64,000 nucleotides of DNA from Zhongshania aliphaticivorans (lineage in GTDB: Bacteria > Pseudomonadota > Gammaproteobacteria > Pseudomonadales > Spongiibacteraceae): the NCBI RefSeq assembly GCF_902705875.1, contig NZ_CACSIK010000004.1, positions 62,001 through 126,000 on the forward strand, written 5' to 3'. Below, one piece after another: positions 17,703-26,883 of this stretch. The notes under the pieces were generated by a model. The model saw only the letters and a program-made list of their open reading frames with translations. It searched no databases and was not told the origin of the DNA. The first letter of the stretch is position 1. Each line of letters begins with the position of its first letter. The translations under genes and the position numbers were made by a program.

Positions 17703-18353
17703 ATGAAAACAATGAAAACCTTAATCGCTGCAAGTGTTGCAGCTGCTTCAATGACAATGATCGCTGCTCCAGCTTCAGCTGAGTTAAGTGCAAGTGCAAG
17801 CGTTGCTAGCATGTACTTATGGCGTGGTTTTGATCTCAGTAACGGCGCTCCTGCTGTTTCCGGTGATCTGACTTACAGTACTGGTGGTTTTTATGCTGGT
17901 ATTTGGGGTTCTAGCGGTGATGACAGTGCAGGTCAAGAGGTTGATTATTATGCTGGCTTCGCTACCGAAGTGGGTGGCGTTAGCATTGATCTAAGTGTTT
18001 GGAACTATGTGTACCCAGGTTCTTCAGCTGGCTTTGTAGATAATGGTGATACATACCTAGATTTAAGTGAAGTTATTTTAGGCTTAGGTTTTGGTGGTGT
18101 TAGCTTCACTATTTATGACAATGTTGCAGGCGCTTCTAGTTACAATTACTACACGCTTGGCTATGGCGTAGGTAGCTTGTCCTTCACGTTAGGTGGTACT
18201 GATAGCGATAATGAAGATTCAAACTACAGCCATTTTGACGTTTCTTATGCATACAACGATAGCTTGAGCTTCACTTTCAGCCAGATGATTGATGAAGACA
18301 ATGATGATGATCTGAAATTCGTTGTTTCTTACAGCTTACCAATCAGCATGTAA
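17703..18353 (+). CDS. TorF-family putative outer-membrane porin
   Basis: The 216-residue protein has a signal peptide ending ASA (cleavage after residue 26). The mature part of alternating polar/aromatic beta-strands ends in an outer-membrane beta-barrel signature (FVVSYSLPISM). The opening SASASVASMYLWRGFDLSNGAPAVSGDL is typical of the TIGR02001/TorF family. These small barrels are often found beside glnK-amtB, suggesting passage of ammonium or another small nitrogen source. The mature protein is poor in basic residues and acidic near the end. The gene lies under a sigma-54-type promoter and ends in a strong hairpin before glnK. Confidence 0.8.
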   Translation: MKTMKTLIAASVAAASMTMIAAPASAELSASASVASMYLWRGFDLSNGAPAVSGDLTYSTGGFYAGIWGSSGDDSAGQEVDYYAGFATEVGGVSIDLSVWNYVYPGSSAGFVDNGDTYLDLSEVILGLGFGGVSFTIYDNVAGASSYNYYTLGYGVGSLSFTLGGTDSDNEDSNYSHFDVSYAYNDSLSFTFSQMIDEDNDDDLKFVVSYSLPISM

Positions 18354-18359
18354 AACTCG

Positions 18360-18388
18360 GCCGGCGACAGTGTTGTCGCCGGCTTTTT
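18360..18388 (+). terminator. Terminator between the porin gene and glnK
   Basis: A ten-base-pair perfect stem (GCCGGCGACA with TGTCGCCGGC, loop GTGT) is followed by five T residues. No clear promoter is visible in the 50 bases before glnK, so partial read-through from the upstream promoter is a likely way to give high porin and lower glnK-amtB levels. Confidence 0.88.
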
Positions 18389-18414
18389 CTTAACTTAATC
18401 CTAATGTGTGGTAA

Positions 18415-18777
<363 letters not shown>

Positions 18778-18847
18778 TAACACCGTTGCGATAAATATTA
18801 ATTCATTTAATTAAAAGATTATTCTCTTTCCCTTTGGAGGGCATGTG

Positions 18848-20092
18848 ATGGAAGACATCATACAGGTCAAGTACGCCCTGGACACATTTTACTTCCTAGT
18901 GATGGGTGCGTTCGTAATGTGGATGGCGGCAGGTTTTGCCATGCTCGAATCTGGTTTGGTTCGTGCAAAAAACACCACTGAAATTTTAACCAAAAACATC
19001 GCGCTGTTCGCGGTAGCTTGTACCATGTACTTGTTTTGTGGCTACACAATCATGTACGGCGGTTCAGAAGGCGGCATTTTGCCGGATGCATGGTTCGGTA
19101 ACTCAATTGCCGATGCGTCTGTTGAAGAAGTATTGGCTTCTAACGGCGACACATATTACTCAGGTTCATCTGACTTCTTCTTCCAAGTGGTATTCGTAGC
19201 AACAGCTATGTCTATCGTGTCGGGTGCAGTAGCAGAACGTATGAAACTGTGGGCATTCTTAGCCTTTGCAGTAGTTATGACTGGCGTTATCTACCCGCTA
19301 CAAGGTTCTTGGAGCTGGGGCGGCGGTTTCTTATCAGAAGCAGGTTTCTCTGACTTTGCAGGTTCAGGCATTGTACACATGTGTGGTGCATCGGCTGCAT
19401 TGGCGGGTGTATTGTTACTTGGCGCTCGTAAAGGAAAATACGGCGAGAATGGTCAAGTTAACGCGATTCCTGGTGCAAACCTACCAATGGCAACATTGGG
19501 TACCTTCATCCTATGGATGGGTTGGTTTGGCTTTAACGGTGGTTCAGAGCTTATGGTCTCTAACATCGACGAAGCTAATGCGACTGCACAGGTGTTTGTT
19601 AATACAAATGCGGCTGCAAGTGGCGGTTTGATTGCAGCGATGATTGTTGCTCGCATACTGTTCGGCAAAACGGATTTGACCATGGTTCTTAACGGTGCTT
19701 TGGCTGGTCTGGTTGCGATTACTGCTGATCCATTATCTCCTAGCCCAGTAGTATCTACGCTTATCGGTGCTATCGGTGGTGTATTGGTTGTCTTCGCTAT
19801 CCTTGGCTTGGATAAACTCAAAATTGATGATCCAGTTGGTGCCATCTCTGTTCACGGTGTAGTTGGTCTTTGGGGTGTAATGGCAGTGCCATTCAACAAC
19901 AGCGACGCAACTTTCGGTAATCAGATATACGGTGCTTTCGTAATCTTTGCTTGGACCTTTGTGGCCAGCCTAGTGATCTGGGGTATCTTGAAAGTAGTTA
20001 TGGGCTTACGTGTTTCAGACGAGGAAGAGTACGAAGGTGTCGACCTCTCTGAATGTGGCATGGAAGCTTATCCGGAATTCACCAACAAGTAG
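18848..20092 (+). CDS. amtB: Ammonium transporter AmtB
   Basis: Eleven-helix ammonium channel of 414 residues. The pore twin histidines are H177 (GIVHMCG) and H336 (SVHGVVG), and the signatures DFAGSGIVHMCGASAAL and FGFNGGSEL are present. There is no long cleavable signal peptide, so the N-terminus is short, as in several marine homologues. GGAGG at 18836-18840 supports the ATG at 18848 rather than the GTG one codon earlier. It is flanked by two glnK genes and ended by a strong terminator. Confidence 0.96.
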   Translation: MEDIIQVKYALDTFYFLVMGAFVMWMAAGFAMLESGLVRAKNTTEILTKNIALFAVACTMYLFCGYTIMYGGSEGGILPDAWFGNSIADASVEEVLASNGDTYYSGSSDFFFQVVFVATAMSIVSGAVAERMKLWAFLAFAVVMTGVIYPLQGSWSWGGGFLSEAGFSDFAGSGIVHMCGASAALAGVLLLGARKGKYGENGQVNAIPGANLPMATLGTFILWMGWFGFNGGSELMVSNIDEANATAQVFVNTNAAASGGLIAAMIVARILFGKTDLTMVLNGALAGLVAITADPLSPSPVVSTLIGAIGGVLVVFAILGLDKLKIDDPVGAISVHGVVGLWGVMAVPFNNSDATFGNQIYGAFVIFAWTFVASLVIWGILKVVMGLRVSDEEEYEGVDLSECGMEAYPEFTNK

Positions 20093-20117
20093 GTCTCCCC
20101 CGTTTGGTGATTTTATA

Positions 20118-20142
20118 GGGCGCTCTTGGAGCGCCCTTTTTT
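20118..20142 (+). terminator. Terminator of amtB
   Basis: GGGCGCTC (20118-20125) pairs perfectly with GAGCGCCC (20129-20136), with a three-base loop and six T residues. Confidence 0.92.
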
Positions 20143-20361
20143 GTATGGAACAAGGGCAATTCCTTTGATATTGAACTAAAGTAACGATGGCCTTGCCAAA
20201 CGCTTATAGCCTGAGATAACGTAGGCATAGGTCATTTTTGTTGCTTAATTCCATGGCTCGTTATTGTGGTGCTAGATTTAACGAGAGGCTGATTCTCACT
20301 GTCTCTGCAATCATGAATCACCTCAGCTTATGATATTAACTAGACATTTTATTAATTATAA

Positions 20362-20715
<354 letters not shown>

Positions 20716-20739
20716 CGATAATAGCGTTATTTGATAAAA

Positions 20740-20762
20740 GGCGGCTGATGGCCGCCTTTTTT
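20740..20762 (+). terminator. Terminator of glnK copy 2
   Basis: GGCGGC (20740-20745) pairs with GCCGCC (20751-20756) around a five-base loop, followed by six T residues. Confidence 0.9.
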
Positions 20763-20913
20763 AGTTGTAGTGCACATAATTCTTAGTCAAAAATGGACTG
20801 CTGCTAACTCTTTAAATAACGAAAAAGCCTAGTGATGCCCTTGCCAAATAGCGATCTAAGGCAGTATAAATTACCTCGCAAATGCAATTTTTTTGTTTCT
20901 GGGAGGTGGTCTT

Positions 20914-21117
20914 ATGGGGTCGCATAATCGCAGTGCAGATAGTCAGATTGTAAGTACGCATGGGAAGGTGTTGTCATCGACAATACATGACCGGATGCGG
21001 GAGCAGTTAGCAAAAGATGTTGATGCTTTTCTTGCCCACGGCGGACAAATAAAGCATTTAGAGTCACATTTACGCAGTAACCATTCTGATGCTGATACGG
21101 AGTTGGATAGCTACTAA
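20914..21117 (+). CDS. Small SutA-like protein
   Basis: Only 67 residues from the ATG at 20914, which has GGGAGG at 20901-20906; the open frame itself begins at 20893. The central helix RMREQLAKDVDAFLAHGGQIKHLESHL resembles the conserved region of SutA, an RNA-polymerase-binding slow-growth regulator of Pseudomonas that contains a comparable AFLxxGGxI motif. From memory, sutA also lies near glnK-amtB there, which supports the match. The long acidic N-terminal tail of SutA is missing; only a short acidic C-terminus (DADTELD) is seen. I treat the identity as tentative. Confidence 0.55.
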   Translation: MGSHNRSADSQIVSTHGKVLSSTIHDRMREQLAKDVDAFLAHGGQIKHLESHLRSNHSDADTELDSY

Positions 21118-21155
21118 GAAGCTAGCCCCGTCGCATTAATACACCTATCAGGCAG

Positions 21156-21860
21156 CTAGCGAATGCGTAGCTGCTCTATCTTTTTTGGCAATTCTAGCCA
21201 ATCAGTAAAGTGATCGTCAGCAAGAGTATGAGGGGCAGGAGAATCGGCTTTCAGGCAGGCTTGAATAGTAAGCAAGCCTGCTGATTTTGCCCCAGTAATA
21301 TCATCAATTATGTTATCCCCAATATGTATTGCCTCTTCGGGTGAGCAAGAAGCAATGCTCAAGGCCTTTAAAAAGAGTGCAGGATCAGGCTTTGCAGCAT
21401 TAAGTTGTTCTGCTTTGTAGCTGGCAGTAAAGTACTGGCTAACAGCTTGTAGACCTAAATCCGCATTGCCATTGGTCAAACTAATCAGCATGTAATGCTT
21501 GCTGAGCTCTTCAATTATTTTTTCACAGTGTGGAAATAAGGTGATTTTTTGCCTTGCTTCAATGAAGATGCTGAATGCTTTTTGAGCAATGTCATCGCTT
21601 TGTGATGAGTAACCGCTGATTTTCAAGGCGTCGCTAAGACTAGCTAACCGCCATCGTGATACTTGGTGTTTTAGTTCGGGGTAGCGAGTTAAGTACGCTA
21701 AACGATGTGATCTAAGTGCCTCAGGACTGAACCGGGCGGTTAAAGCCGGTGCGACATCGTTTAAATAGGTATAGAAGGTGACTTCAGCCCTTTGAATGAC
21801 GGGGTCGCTCAGCCATAGCGTGTCGTCTAAATCAAAACACAATAATTTAATGCTTTTCAT
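21156..21860 (-). CDS. HAD-superfamily hydrolase (YigB-like)
   Basis: The 234-residue protein carries all HAD motifs: nucleophile D10 and acid/base D12 in FDLDDT, motif II SLTNGN, the KPDP lysine and motif III HIGDNIIDDI. A helical cap between motifs I and II is of the IA subclass. YigB-like members dephosphorylate small metabolites such as FMN, but the substrate here is not known. In pseudomonads this gene follows dapF-DUF484-xerC; here xerC is not present between them. Confidence 0.85.
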   Translation of the reverse strand: MKSIKLLCFDLDDTLWLSDPVIQRAEVTFYTYLNDVAPALTARFSPEALRSHRLAYLTRYPELKHQVSRWRLASLSDALKISGYSSQSDDIAQKAFSIFIEARQKITLFPHCEKIIEELSKHYMLISLTNGNADLGLQAVSQYFTASYKAEQLNAAKPDPALFLKALSIASCSPEEAIHIGDNIIDDITGAKSAGLLTIQACLKADSPAPHTLADDHFTDWLELPKKIEQLRIR

Positions 21861-22099
21861 GTGTCAGTGCTTACCGTTAATGGGTCGGGAGGGGTAAATA
21901 TATCTACGTTAAGGGTGATGAATTGAGCAGCGTTTGCATGACATAGTATAAGTTTTACTAGCATCAAAGGCATAGCAAGCCAAAAATATGGATATGCTTA
22001 TAATGTTTGTGAGGAAAATATGGTACAACAATAAGCTACAATGATCCGAGCAAACATCGGTGAAATACTAATAATACTAAATAGTTTGAGACTTAATGC

Positions 22100-23290
22100 A
22101 TGACACAAACGGCGTTGCAACCGGTGAAAAAATCACCACCTTGGTGGACAAGTTTACCTGAAGATTTTTATTGCCAATCAGATGGTACGGAGCTCGATAG
22201 CGAATACCCCGTAAAAGTGTATGGCACCGCGATGGTGGACAGGGTTATGCGCACAGGTTTATCAATGATGATTTCGGCGAGTCTGATGCCGCAAATGCTG
22301 AAGCGTGGCGGCTTGGAGCGAGAGCGAGAGTGGATGGATTTCTACTCAAATCTCGCCGAGCAACAAGATGTAGACAAAGTCTTTATACCACCGCCAACGG
22401 TGAGTATCAGCGAGCATAAAATGGGTAGATTGGCGTATAAACCTAAAGATATTCCCACAGTGGAATTACGTTTTGAAAGCCCTTTTGAACCCTTAAACCC
22501 AGAAATTAGCGATCAATTTTTAAGTTACAGCCGTAATAGAACCGCGAGAGCCCAGTATTGGTCGCACCCATCTGGGCCTAGGCCAACGCTAATCTTTGTG
22601 CATGGGGTGGTCGAGAGTGCCTATGTATTTAATAGTTTATTTTTCTCATTGCGTTCATTTTATGACAGTGGCTACGATATTGTCTTGATGACACAGCCTT
22701 TTCATGGTGATCGTGCCGAACGAGGCCACCCATTTAGTGGCTATGGTTTATTTTCTGGTGGGTTTTCGCAGCTGAATGAAGGTATGTTACAGGCGGTGAC
22801 AGACCTCCGTGTATTAGTGAATTACTTGTTTGATCGCGGTGCACCCCATGTGGGGATTAGTGGATTAAGCCTTGGTGGTTACCTAAGTTCCGTGATGGCG
22901 GTAGTGGAGCCACGGCTAGCATTTTGTATACCAAATTCACCCTTGGTCTCGCCAATCGATACAGTGCGGGATTGGATGCCAATAGGGCATTTAATGGATG
23001 TTATTAGCAAGCGAAGCGGTTTGAGTCCTTTGGATTTACGACGAGGCTTGGCCATTCATAGCCCCTTAAGTTATCAGCCTAAGTTAGACCCCGATAAGGT
23101 TATGATTATAGGGGGGGCTGGAGACCGCTTTACCCCTCCGCGATTTGTGCGTTTATTACACGCCCATTGGCCGGAATCCCATTTGCACTGGTTTCCAGGG
23201 AACCATCTTGTTCATTTGGGGCAGGGTGAATATTTAACATTAATGCGTCACTTTATGGACAGCCACTGTCAAAGTATCAGTTATTCGTGA
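22100..23290 (+). CDS. Alpha/beta-hydrolase fold protein
   Basis: The 396-residue cytosolic protein has a helical N-terminal extension (about 1-155) before the hydrolase core. The core shows the oxyanion-hole segment IFVHGVVES, the nucleophile elbow GLSLGG with S257, the likely acid D342 (GGAGDRF) and a histidine in GNHLVHLGQG (H369 or H372). A working triad is therefore plausible. The substrate is unknown; esterase or lipase-like activity is the general family role. It lies on the opposite strand to the surrounding dapF/HAD block, which suggests it was inserted there. Confidence 0.72.
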   Translation: MTQTALQPVKKSPPWWTSLPEDFYCQSDGTELDSEYPVKVYGTAMVDRVMRTGLSMMISASLMPQMLKRGGLEREREWMDFYSNLAEQQDVDKVFIPPPTVSISEHKMGRLAYKPKDIPTVELRFESPFEPLNPEISDQFLSYSRNRTARAQYWSHPSGPRPTLIFVHGVVESAYVFNSLFFSLRSFYDSGYDIVLMTQPFHGDRAERGHPFSGYGLFSGGFSQLNEGMLQAVTDLRVLVNYLFDRGAPHVGISGLSLGGYLSSVMAVVEPRLAFCIPNSPLVSPIDTVRDWMPIGHLMDVISKRSGLSPLDLRRGLAIHSPLSYQPKLDPDKVMIIGGAGDRFTPPRFVRLLHAHWPESHLHWFPGNHLVHLGQGEYLTLMRHFMDSHCQSISYS

Positions 23291-23316
23291 GTGCTAAGGA
23301 CGCTGTAGTGGCCGTG

Positions 23317-24021
23317 TTAAATAAACGGCCCCTTCATCAATTTTGGTAGCGTGCGATTGACGACCTCGGCAATATATTCCAGAAATAGTGTACCCATGCT
23401 GGATTTAAAATGTTGAGGGTCTTTACTGGCGATAGCAATGACACCATCAATACTACCCGGCTCGATGGGCATCAAGGCGGCGGAACCAATATGGTCTGCG
23501 TGTTTGCCAAACAAAAAACTCAATTCCTCGGCCCGCAATACACCACATACTGCTTTTTTACTTCGTAGCAAGCTACCAATTTGCTGTTGTGCTTGTTCTG
23601 GGTTTACAACCCGTAGTGAGTTTCCGCCCACCCGTTTTGGGTCGGCAAACAGAATGAGGCTGGCGTAATCAATATCATCGAAGTCGCTAACTAAATACCT
23701 GCAAAGGGTATTGCTGAACTCTTCCGCGCGGCGTGCTTCTATTAACGATAAGATCAATGATTTGCTACGGTCAAATAGCATGTCATTGCGCTGGGCATTG
23801 TCGAGCATACTACTAATACGTCCGCGCATATCCATATTGCGTTCTCGCAACACTTCAACTTGCCGTTCTAGCAAGCTGACAGCCTTACCGGTTTTGTGGG
23901 TGATTTTAAGCTCGGTAAGCAGATCTTCGTTATTAAGAAAGAATCCGGGGTGGTTGCGAAGGTAGCGGGCGACTTCGCTCTCACTGGGGAGTCCGTCATT
24001 TTTCGGGCTGTTACTTTCCAC
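23317..24021 (-). CDS. DUF484 family protein (YigA-like, GAF fold)
   Basis: The 234-residue protein has the family N-terminus (PSESEVARYLRNHPGFFLNNEDLL), a coiled-coil linker (SLLERQVEVLRERN) and a GAF-like sensor domain in the C-terminal half. Such proteins nearly always sit between dapF and xerC and have no established function. It follows dapF by eight bases, so the two form one transcription unit. Confidence 0.85.
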   Translation of the reverse strand: MESNSPKNDGLPSESEVARYLRNHPGFFLNNEDLLTELKITHKTGKAVSLLERQVEVLRERNMDMRGRISSMLDNAQRNDMLFDRSKSLILSLIEARRAEEFSNTLCRYLVSDFDDIDYASLILFADPKRVGGNSLRVVNPEQAQQQIGSLLRSKKAVCGVLRAEELSFLFGKHADHIGSAALMPIEPGSIDGVIAIASKDPQHFKSSMGTLFLEYIAEVVNRTLPKLMKGPFI

Positions 24022-24029
24022 AGGGCATC

Positions 24030-24860
24030 CTATATTTGTATCTGGCCTTCAAAAACCGTCGTGGCGGGCCCAGTCATAATAACGGGCTGTCCGGGCCCTT
24101 GCCAGCGAATACTCAGACTGCCACCTGGAAGGTGAGCAGTAACAGTTGCATTGAGTTTACCCTGGACAATACCACTGACAACCGCCGCGCAAGCACCTGT
24201 GCCACAGGCGAGTGTCTCTCCAACACCACGTTCGAATACTCTTAGGCGAATTGTGTCACGGTCGACAATGTGCATAAACCCAACGTTTACTCGCTGAGGA
24301 AAGCGTGGGTGACTTTCAGTAATAGGCCCAACCTGTTCGACGGGGGCTGAGTCGACATCATCTACCGGTAAGATGACATGGGGATTACCCATGGAAACGG
24401 CGCCGACTTGCCACCTACTGCCGTTAATATCTAGCGCATAATCAGGGGCTTGGAGTTCGGCCGTGAAGGGGATACGCTTGGGATCTAATATAGGTTCACC
24501 CATATCAACTCGAACGTGTCGATTCTCCGTCACCTCAAGTTCAATAATGCCGGCGAGGGTTTCTACTTTGATTTTTTGCTTGCCGGTGAGTCGCTTCTCA
24601 CGAACAAAGCGCGCAAAGCAGCGTGCGCCGTTGCCGCATTGTTCTACCTCGCTACCTTCCGCGTTGTAAATACGATAGCGAAAATCAACGTCTGGCTGGC
24701 TAGGAATCTCAACGGTAAGAACTTGATCGCAGCCAATGCCAAAATGCCTATCAGCTATTTTGCGAATATGGTGCGGTTTGAGCTTGAAACGCTGGGTGAT
24801 GAGGTCGATAACGACAAAATCATTTCCCAGGCCATGCATTTTGGTAAAGCGTAACTGCAT
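24030..24860 (-). CDS. dapF: Diaminopimelate epimerase
   Basis: Converts LL- to meso-diaminopimelate for peptidoglycan and lysine synthesis. Both catalytic cysteines are visible: C75 in [10 protein letters not shown] and C219 in [10 protein letters not shown]. Length (276) is normal. The N-terminus [17 protein letters not shown] is a perfect family match. lysA is 96 bases upstream on the same strand, giving the last two steps of lysine synthesis together. Confidence 0.97.
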   Translation of the reverse strand: MQLRFTKMHGLGNDFVVIDLITQRFKLKPHHIRKIADRHFGIGCDQVLTVEIPSQPDVDFRYRIYNAEGSEVEQCGNGARCFARFVREKRLTGKQKIKVETLAGIIELEVTENRHVRVDMGEPILDPKRIPFTAELQAPDYALDINGSRWQVGAVSMGNPHVILPVDDVDSAPVEQVGPITESHPRFPQRVNVGFMHIVDRDTIRLRVFERGVGETLACGTGACAAVVSGIVQGKLNATVTAHLPGGSLSIRWQGPGQPVIMTGPATTVFEGQIQI

Positions 24861-24956
24861 CGTATAACCCTATGTTGCGCCTCACCGATGGCGCTAATTA
24901 ACGATGCGGGCGCGGTGCCTGTCTATCAGTACGGAGCGGTATTTGATAACGCTCGT

Positions 24957-26204
24957 CTAGGGCAACACAGTCTCGCCACGCATCAAGTCGGTGACAGTTT
25001 CACGGGCACGAACGAGGTGGTATTGGTCTCCGTCTACCATGACCTCAGCCGCACGTCCTCGGCTATTGTAATTGGAACTCATGGTAAATCCATAGGCACC
25101 GCTCGATGCTAGTGCAAGTAAATCGCCCTCTTGTATACAAAGTTCGCGATCTTTAGCCAGAAAGTCACCTGTTTCACACACTGGACCAACAAAATCATAG
25201 TGTCGTAAAACACCGTCTTGACGGGGTTGTACAGGGAGAAGGTCCATCCACGCGTCATACAAAGACGGCCGGATCATGTCATTCATGGCCGCATCAATGA
25301 TGGCGAAATTTTTATGATCATTCAGCTTTAAATATTCTACTTTGGTCAGTAAAACACCCGCATTTGCAGCAATTGAGCGGCCGGGCTCAAACATAAGTGT
25401 TACTTTGCGGTTTCCAAGTTTTTCTCTTATAGCCTGAATATAGTCGGCTGTTACGGGAGCTGTTTCATCGCGATAACGAACACCGAGCCCACCACCTAAG
25501 TCGAGGTGTGAGATGGTGATATCCATGCTAGCCAATGTATCTACCAGAGAAAGTACGCGATCTAGTGCGTCTATAAATGGGCTGGTATCTATTAATTGTG
25601 AGCCTATGTGACAGTCAACTCCCTTGATATTAATATTCGCCAAGGATGCGGCGCGGCGGTAAACCTCCGGCGCGCGCTCAATATCAATACCAAATTTATT
25701 ATCCCTTAGCCCTGTTGATATATAAGGGTGGGTCTTAGCATCCACATCGGGATTGACCCGTAAAGAAATAGGCGCAATCACATTCATGCTTGCGGCGACA
25801 CCATTCAAGCGTTCTAACTCGGCTTCTGACTCCACATTAAAACAGTGAATACCAACTTCAAGCGCGCGCTGCATTTCGGCAGCGGTTTTACCAACGCCAG
25901 AAAAAACAATGCGATCTGGCTGTCCACCGGCACTTAAAACACGCTCTAACTCTCCTGTGGAGACAATATCAAATCCCGCACCTAGGCGAGCTAAGACATT
26001 GAGGACAGCGATATTAGAATTAGCTTTTACGGCATAGCACACCAAATGATCCTGGCCGGTTAACGCCTCGGTATATTCGGTAAAACGCTGCTCCAGATAA
26101 GCGCGAGAATAAACGTAGCAGGGGCTACCAAAATCCGTTGCAATAGCGCTCAATGGTACTGATTCGGCGTAAAGTTCGCCGTTTTTGTAATGAAAAGGGG
26201 ACAT
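24957..26204 (-). CDS. lysA: Diaminopimelate decarboxylase
   Basis: PLP-dependent fold III enzyme making lysine from meso-diaminopimelate. The PLP lysine is K60 in CYAVKANSN; other landmarks are HIGSQL, DLGGGLGVRY, EPGRS and the C-terminal VCETGDFLAKDR and SSGAYGF blocks. It is 415 residues long. It starts five bases after lptM ends, so lptM-lysA-dapF-DUF484 form one operon. Confidence 0.97.
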   Translation of the reverse strand: MSPFHYKNGELYAESVPLSAIATDFGSPCYVYSRAYLEQRFTEYTEALTGQDHLVCYAVKANSNIAVLNVLARLGAGFDIVSTGELERVLSAGGQPDRIVFSGVGKTAAEMQRALEVGIHCFNVESEAELERLNGVAASMNVIAPISLRVNPDVDAKTHPYISTGLRDNKFGIDIERAPEVYRRAASLANINIKGVDCHIGSQLIDTSPFIDALDRVLSLVDTLASMDITISHLDLGGGLGVRYRDETAPVTADYIQAIREKLGNRKVTLMFEPGRSIAANAGVLLTKVEYLKLNDHKNFAIIDAAMNDMIRPSLYDAWMDLLPVQPRQDGVLRHYDFVGPVCETGDFLAKDRELCIQEGDLLALASSGAYGFTMSSNYNSRGRAAEVMVDGDQYHLVRARETVTDLMRGETVLP

Positions 26205-26209
26205 ATAGA

Positions 26210-26392
26210 CTACTCTGCAGGCCGTGTGGTTGCTGTATTGTTGGTATTTACATTGGGCGTGGTAGTGTTTGCACTGGGCTGGGTTTGGTCCGCCGCGCTA
26301 GTATTCTCACTGGGTAATACCAGAGGGCCAGTTTGACCGCATGCGCTTAATAATAGAGCACAGCACAAAGCAGAAGTGCGAATAGCGACCAT
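26210..26392 (-). CDS. lptM: LptM (YifL-like) small lipoprotein
   Basis: A 60-residue lipoprotein with lipobox LSAC and the signature CGQTGPLVLP right after the lipidated cysteine. The tail is low-complexity Thr/Asn/Pro. LptM helps the outer-membrane LptDE translocon mature with correct disulfides. It is the first gene of the lysA-dapF operon, as in pseudomonads and E. coli. Confidence 0.9.
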   Translation of the reverse strand: MVAIRTSALCCALLLSACGQTGPLVLPSENTSAADQTQPSANTTTPNVNTNNTATTRPAE

Positions 26393-26538
26393 AACATTGC
26401 CTCAAAATTAACTAAGTCGCGCATTATACCTAGCTAGAAGGCTTTAGCCCAATGGCTGTGCTTCTACTGCAGATTGGCTCTAGGCTTAGTATACTGGGGC
26501 GACAATTTTTATCGCAAGCCAAGAACCGGACACAAAAA

Positions 26539-26853
26539 ATGAATGAGGTCGAATTTAACGACAATGTCGATGAGTTGTTTACCGTCATTGAAGACGCAAT
26601 TGACGATTTGGATGCAGATGTTGATTGTGAAATTAGCGGTGGGGTACTTACCTTGCAATGCCCCGATGGGAGTGTATTAATTTTTAGTCGGCAAACAGCG
26701 ACTAAAGAACTGTGGTTAGCCGCACGCTCTGGCGGATTCCATTACACCTGGCAAAATAATGAGTGGTATTGCGGACGTACTGAACAAACGCTAAAAACGA
26801 TGTTAGAGACCATTAGCCGTGATCAAATTGGCGAGGTACTGGTCATTGATTAA
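26539..26853 (+). CDS. cyaY: Frataxin homologue CyaY
   Basis: Acidic iron-binding protein of 104 residues that modulates iron-sulfur cluster assembly. The acidic first helix (EVEFNDNVDELFTVIEDAIDDLD) and the strands GVLTLQCPDGSVLIFSRQ and LWLAARSGGFHY are typical. The frame is open to 26452, but those 29 extra residues are unlike the family, so the ATG at 26539 is preferred. It diverges from lptM and converges on cyaA. Confidence 0.92.
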   Translation: MNEVEFNDNVDELFTVIEDAIDDLDADVDCEISGGVLTLQCPDGSVLIFSRQTATKELWLAARSGGFHYTWQNNEWYCGRTEQTLKTMLETISRDQIGEVLVID

Positions 26854-26883
26854 GTATTTGGGCGGTAAAAGCTGTGTTAGGCT

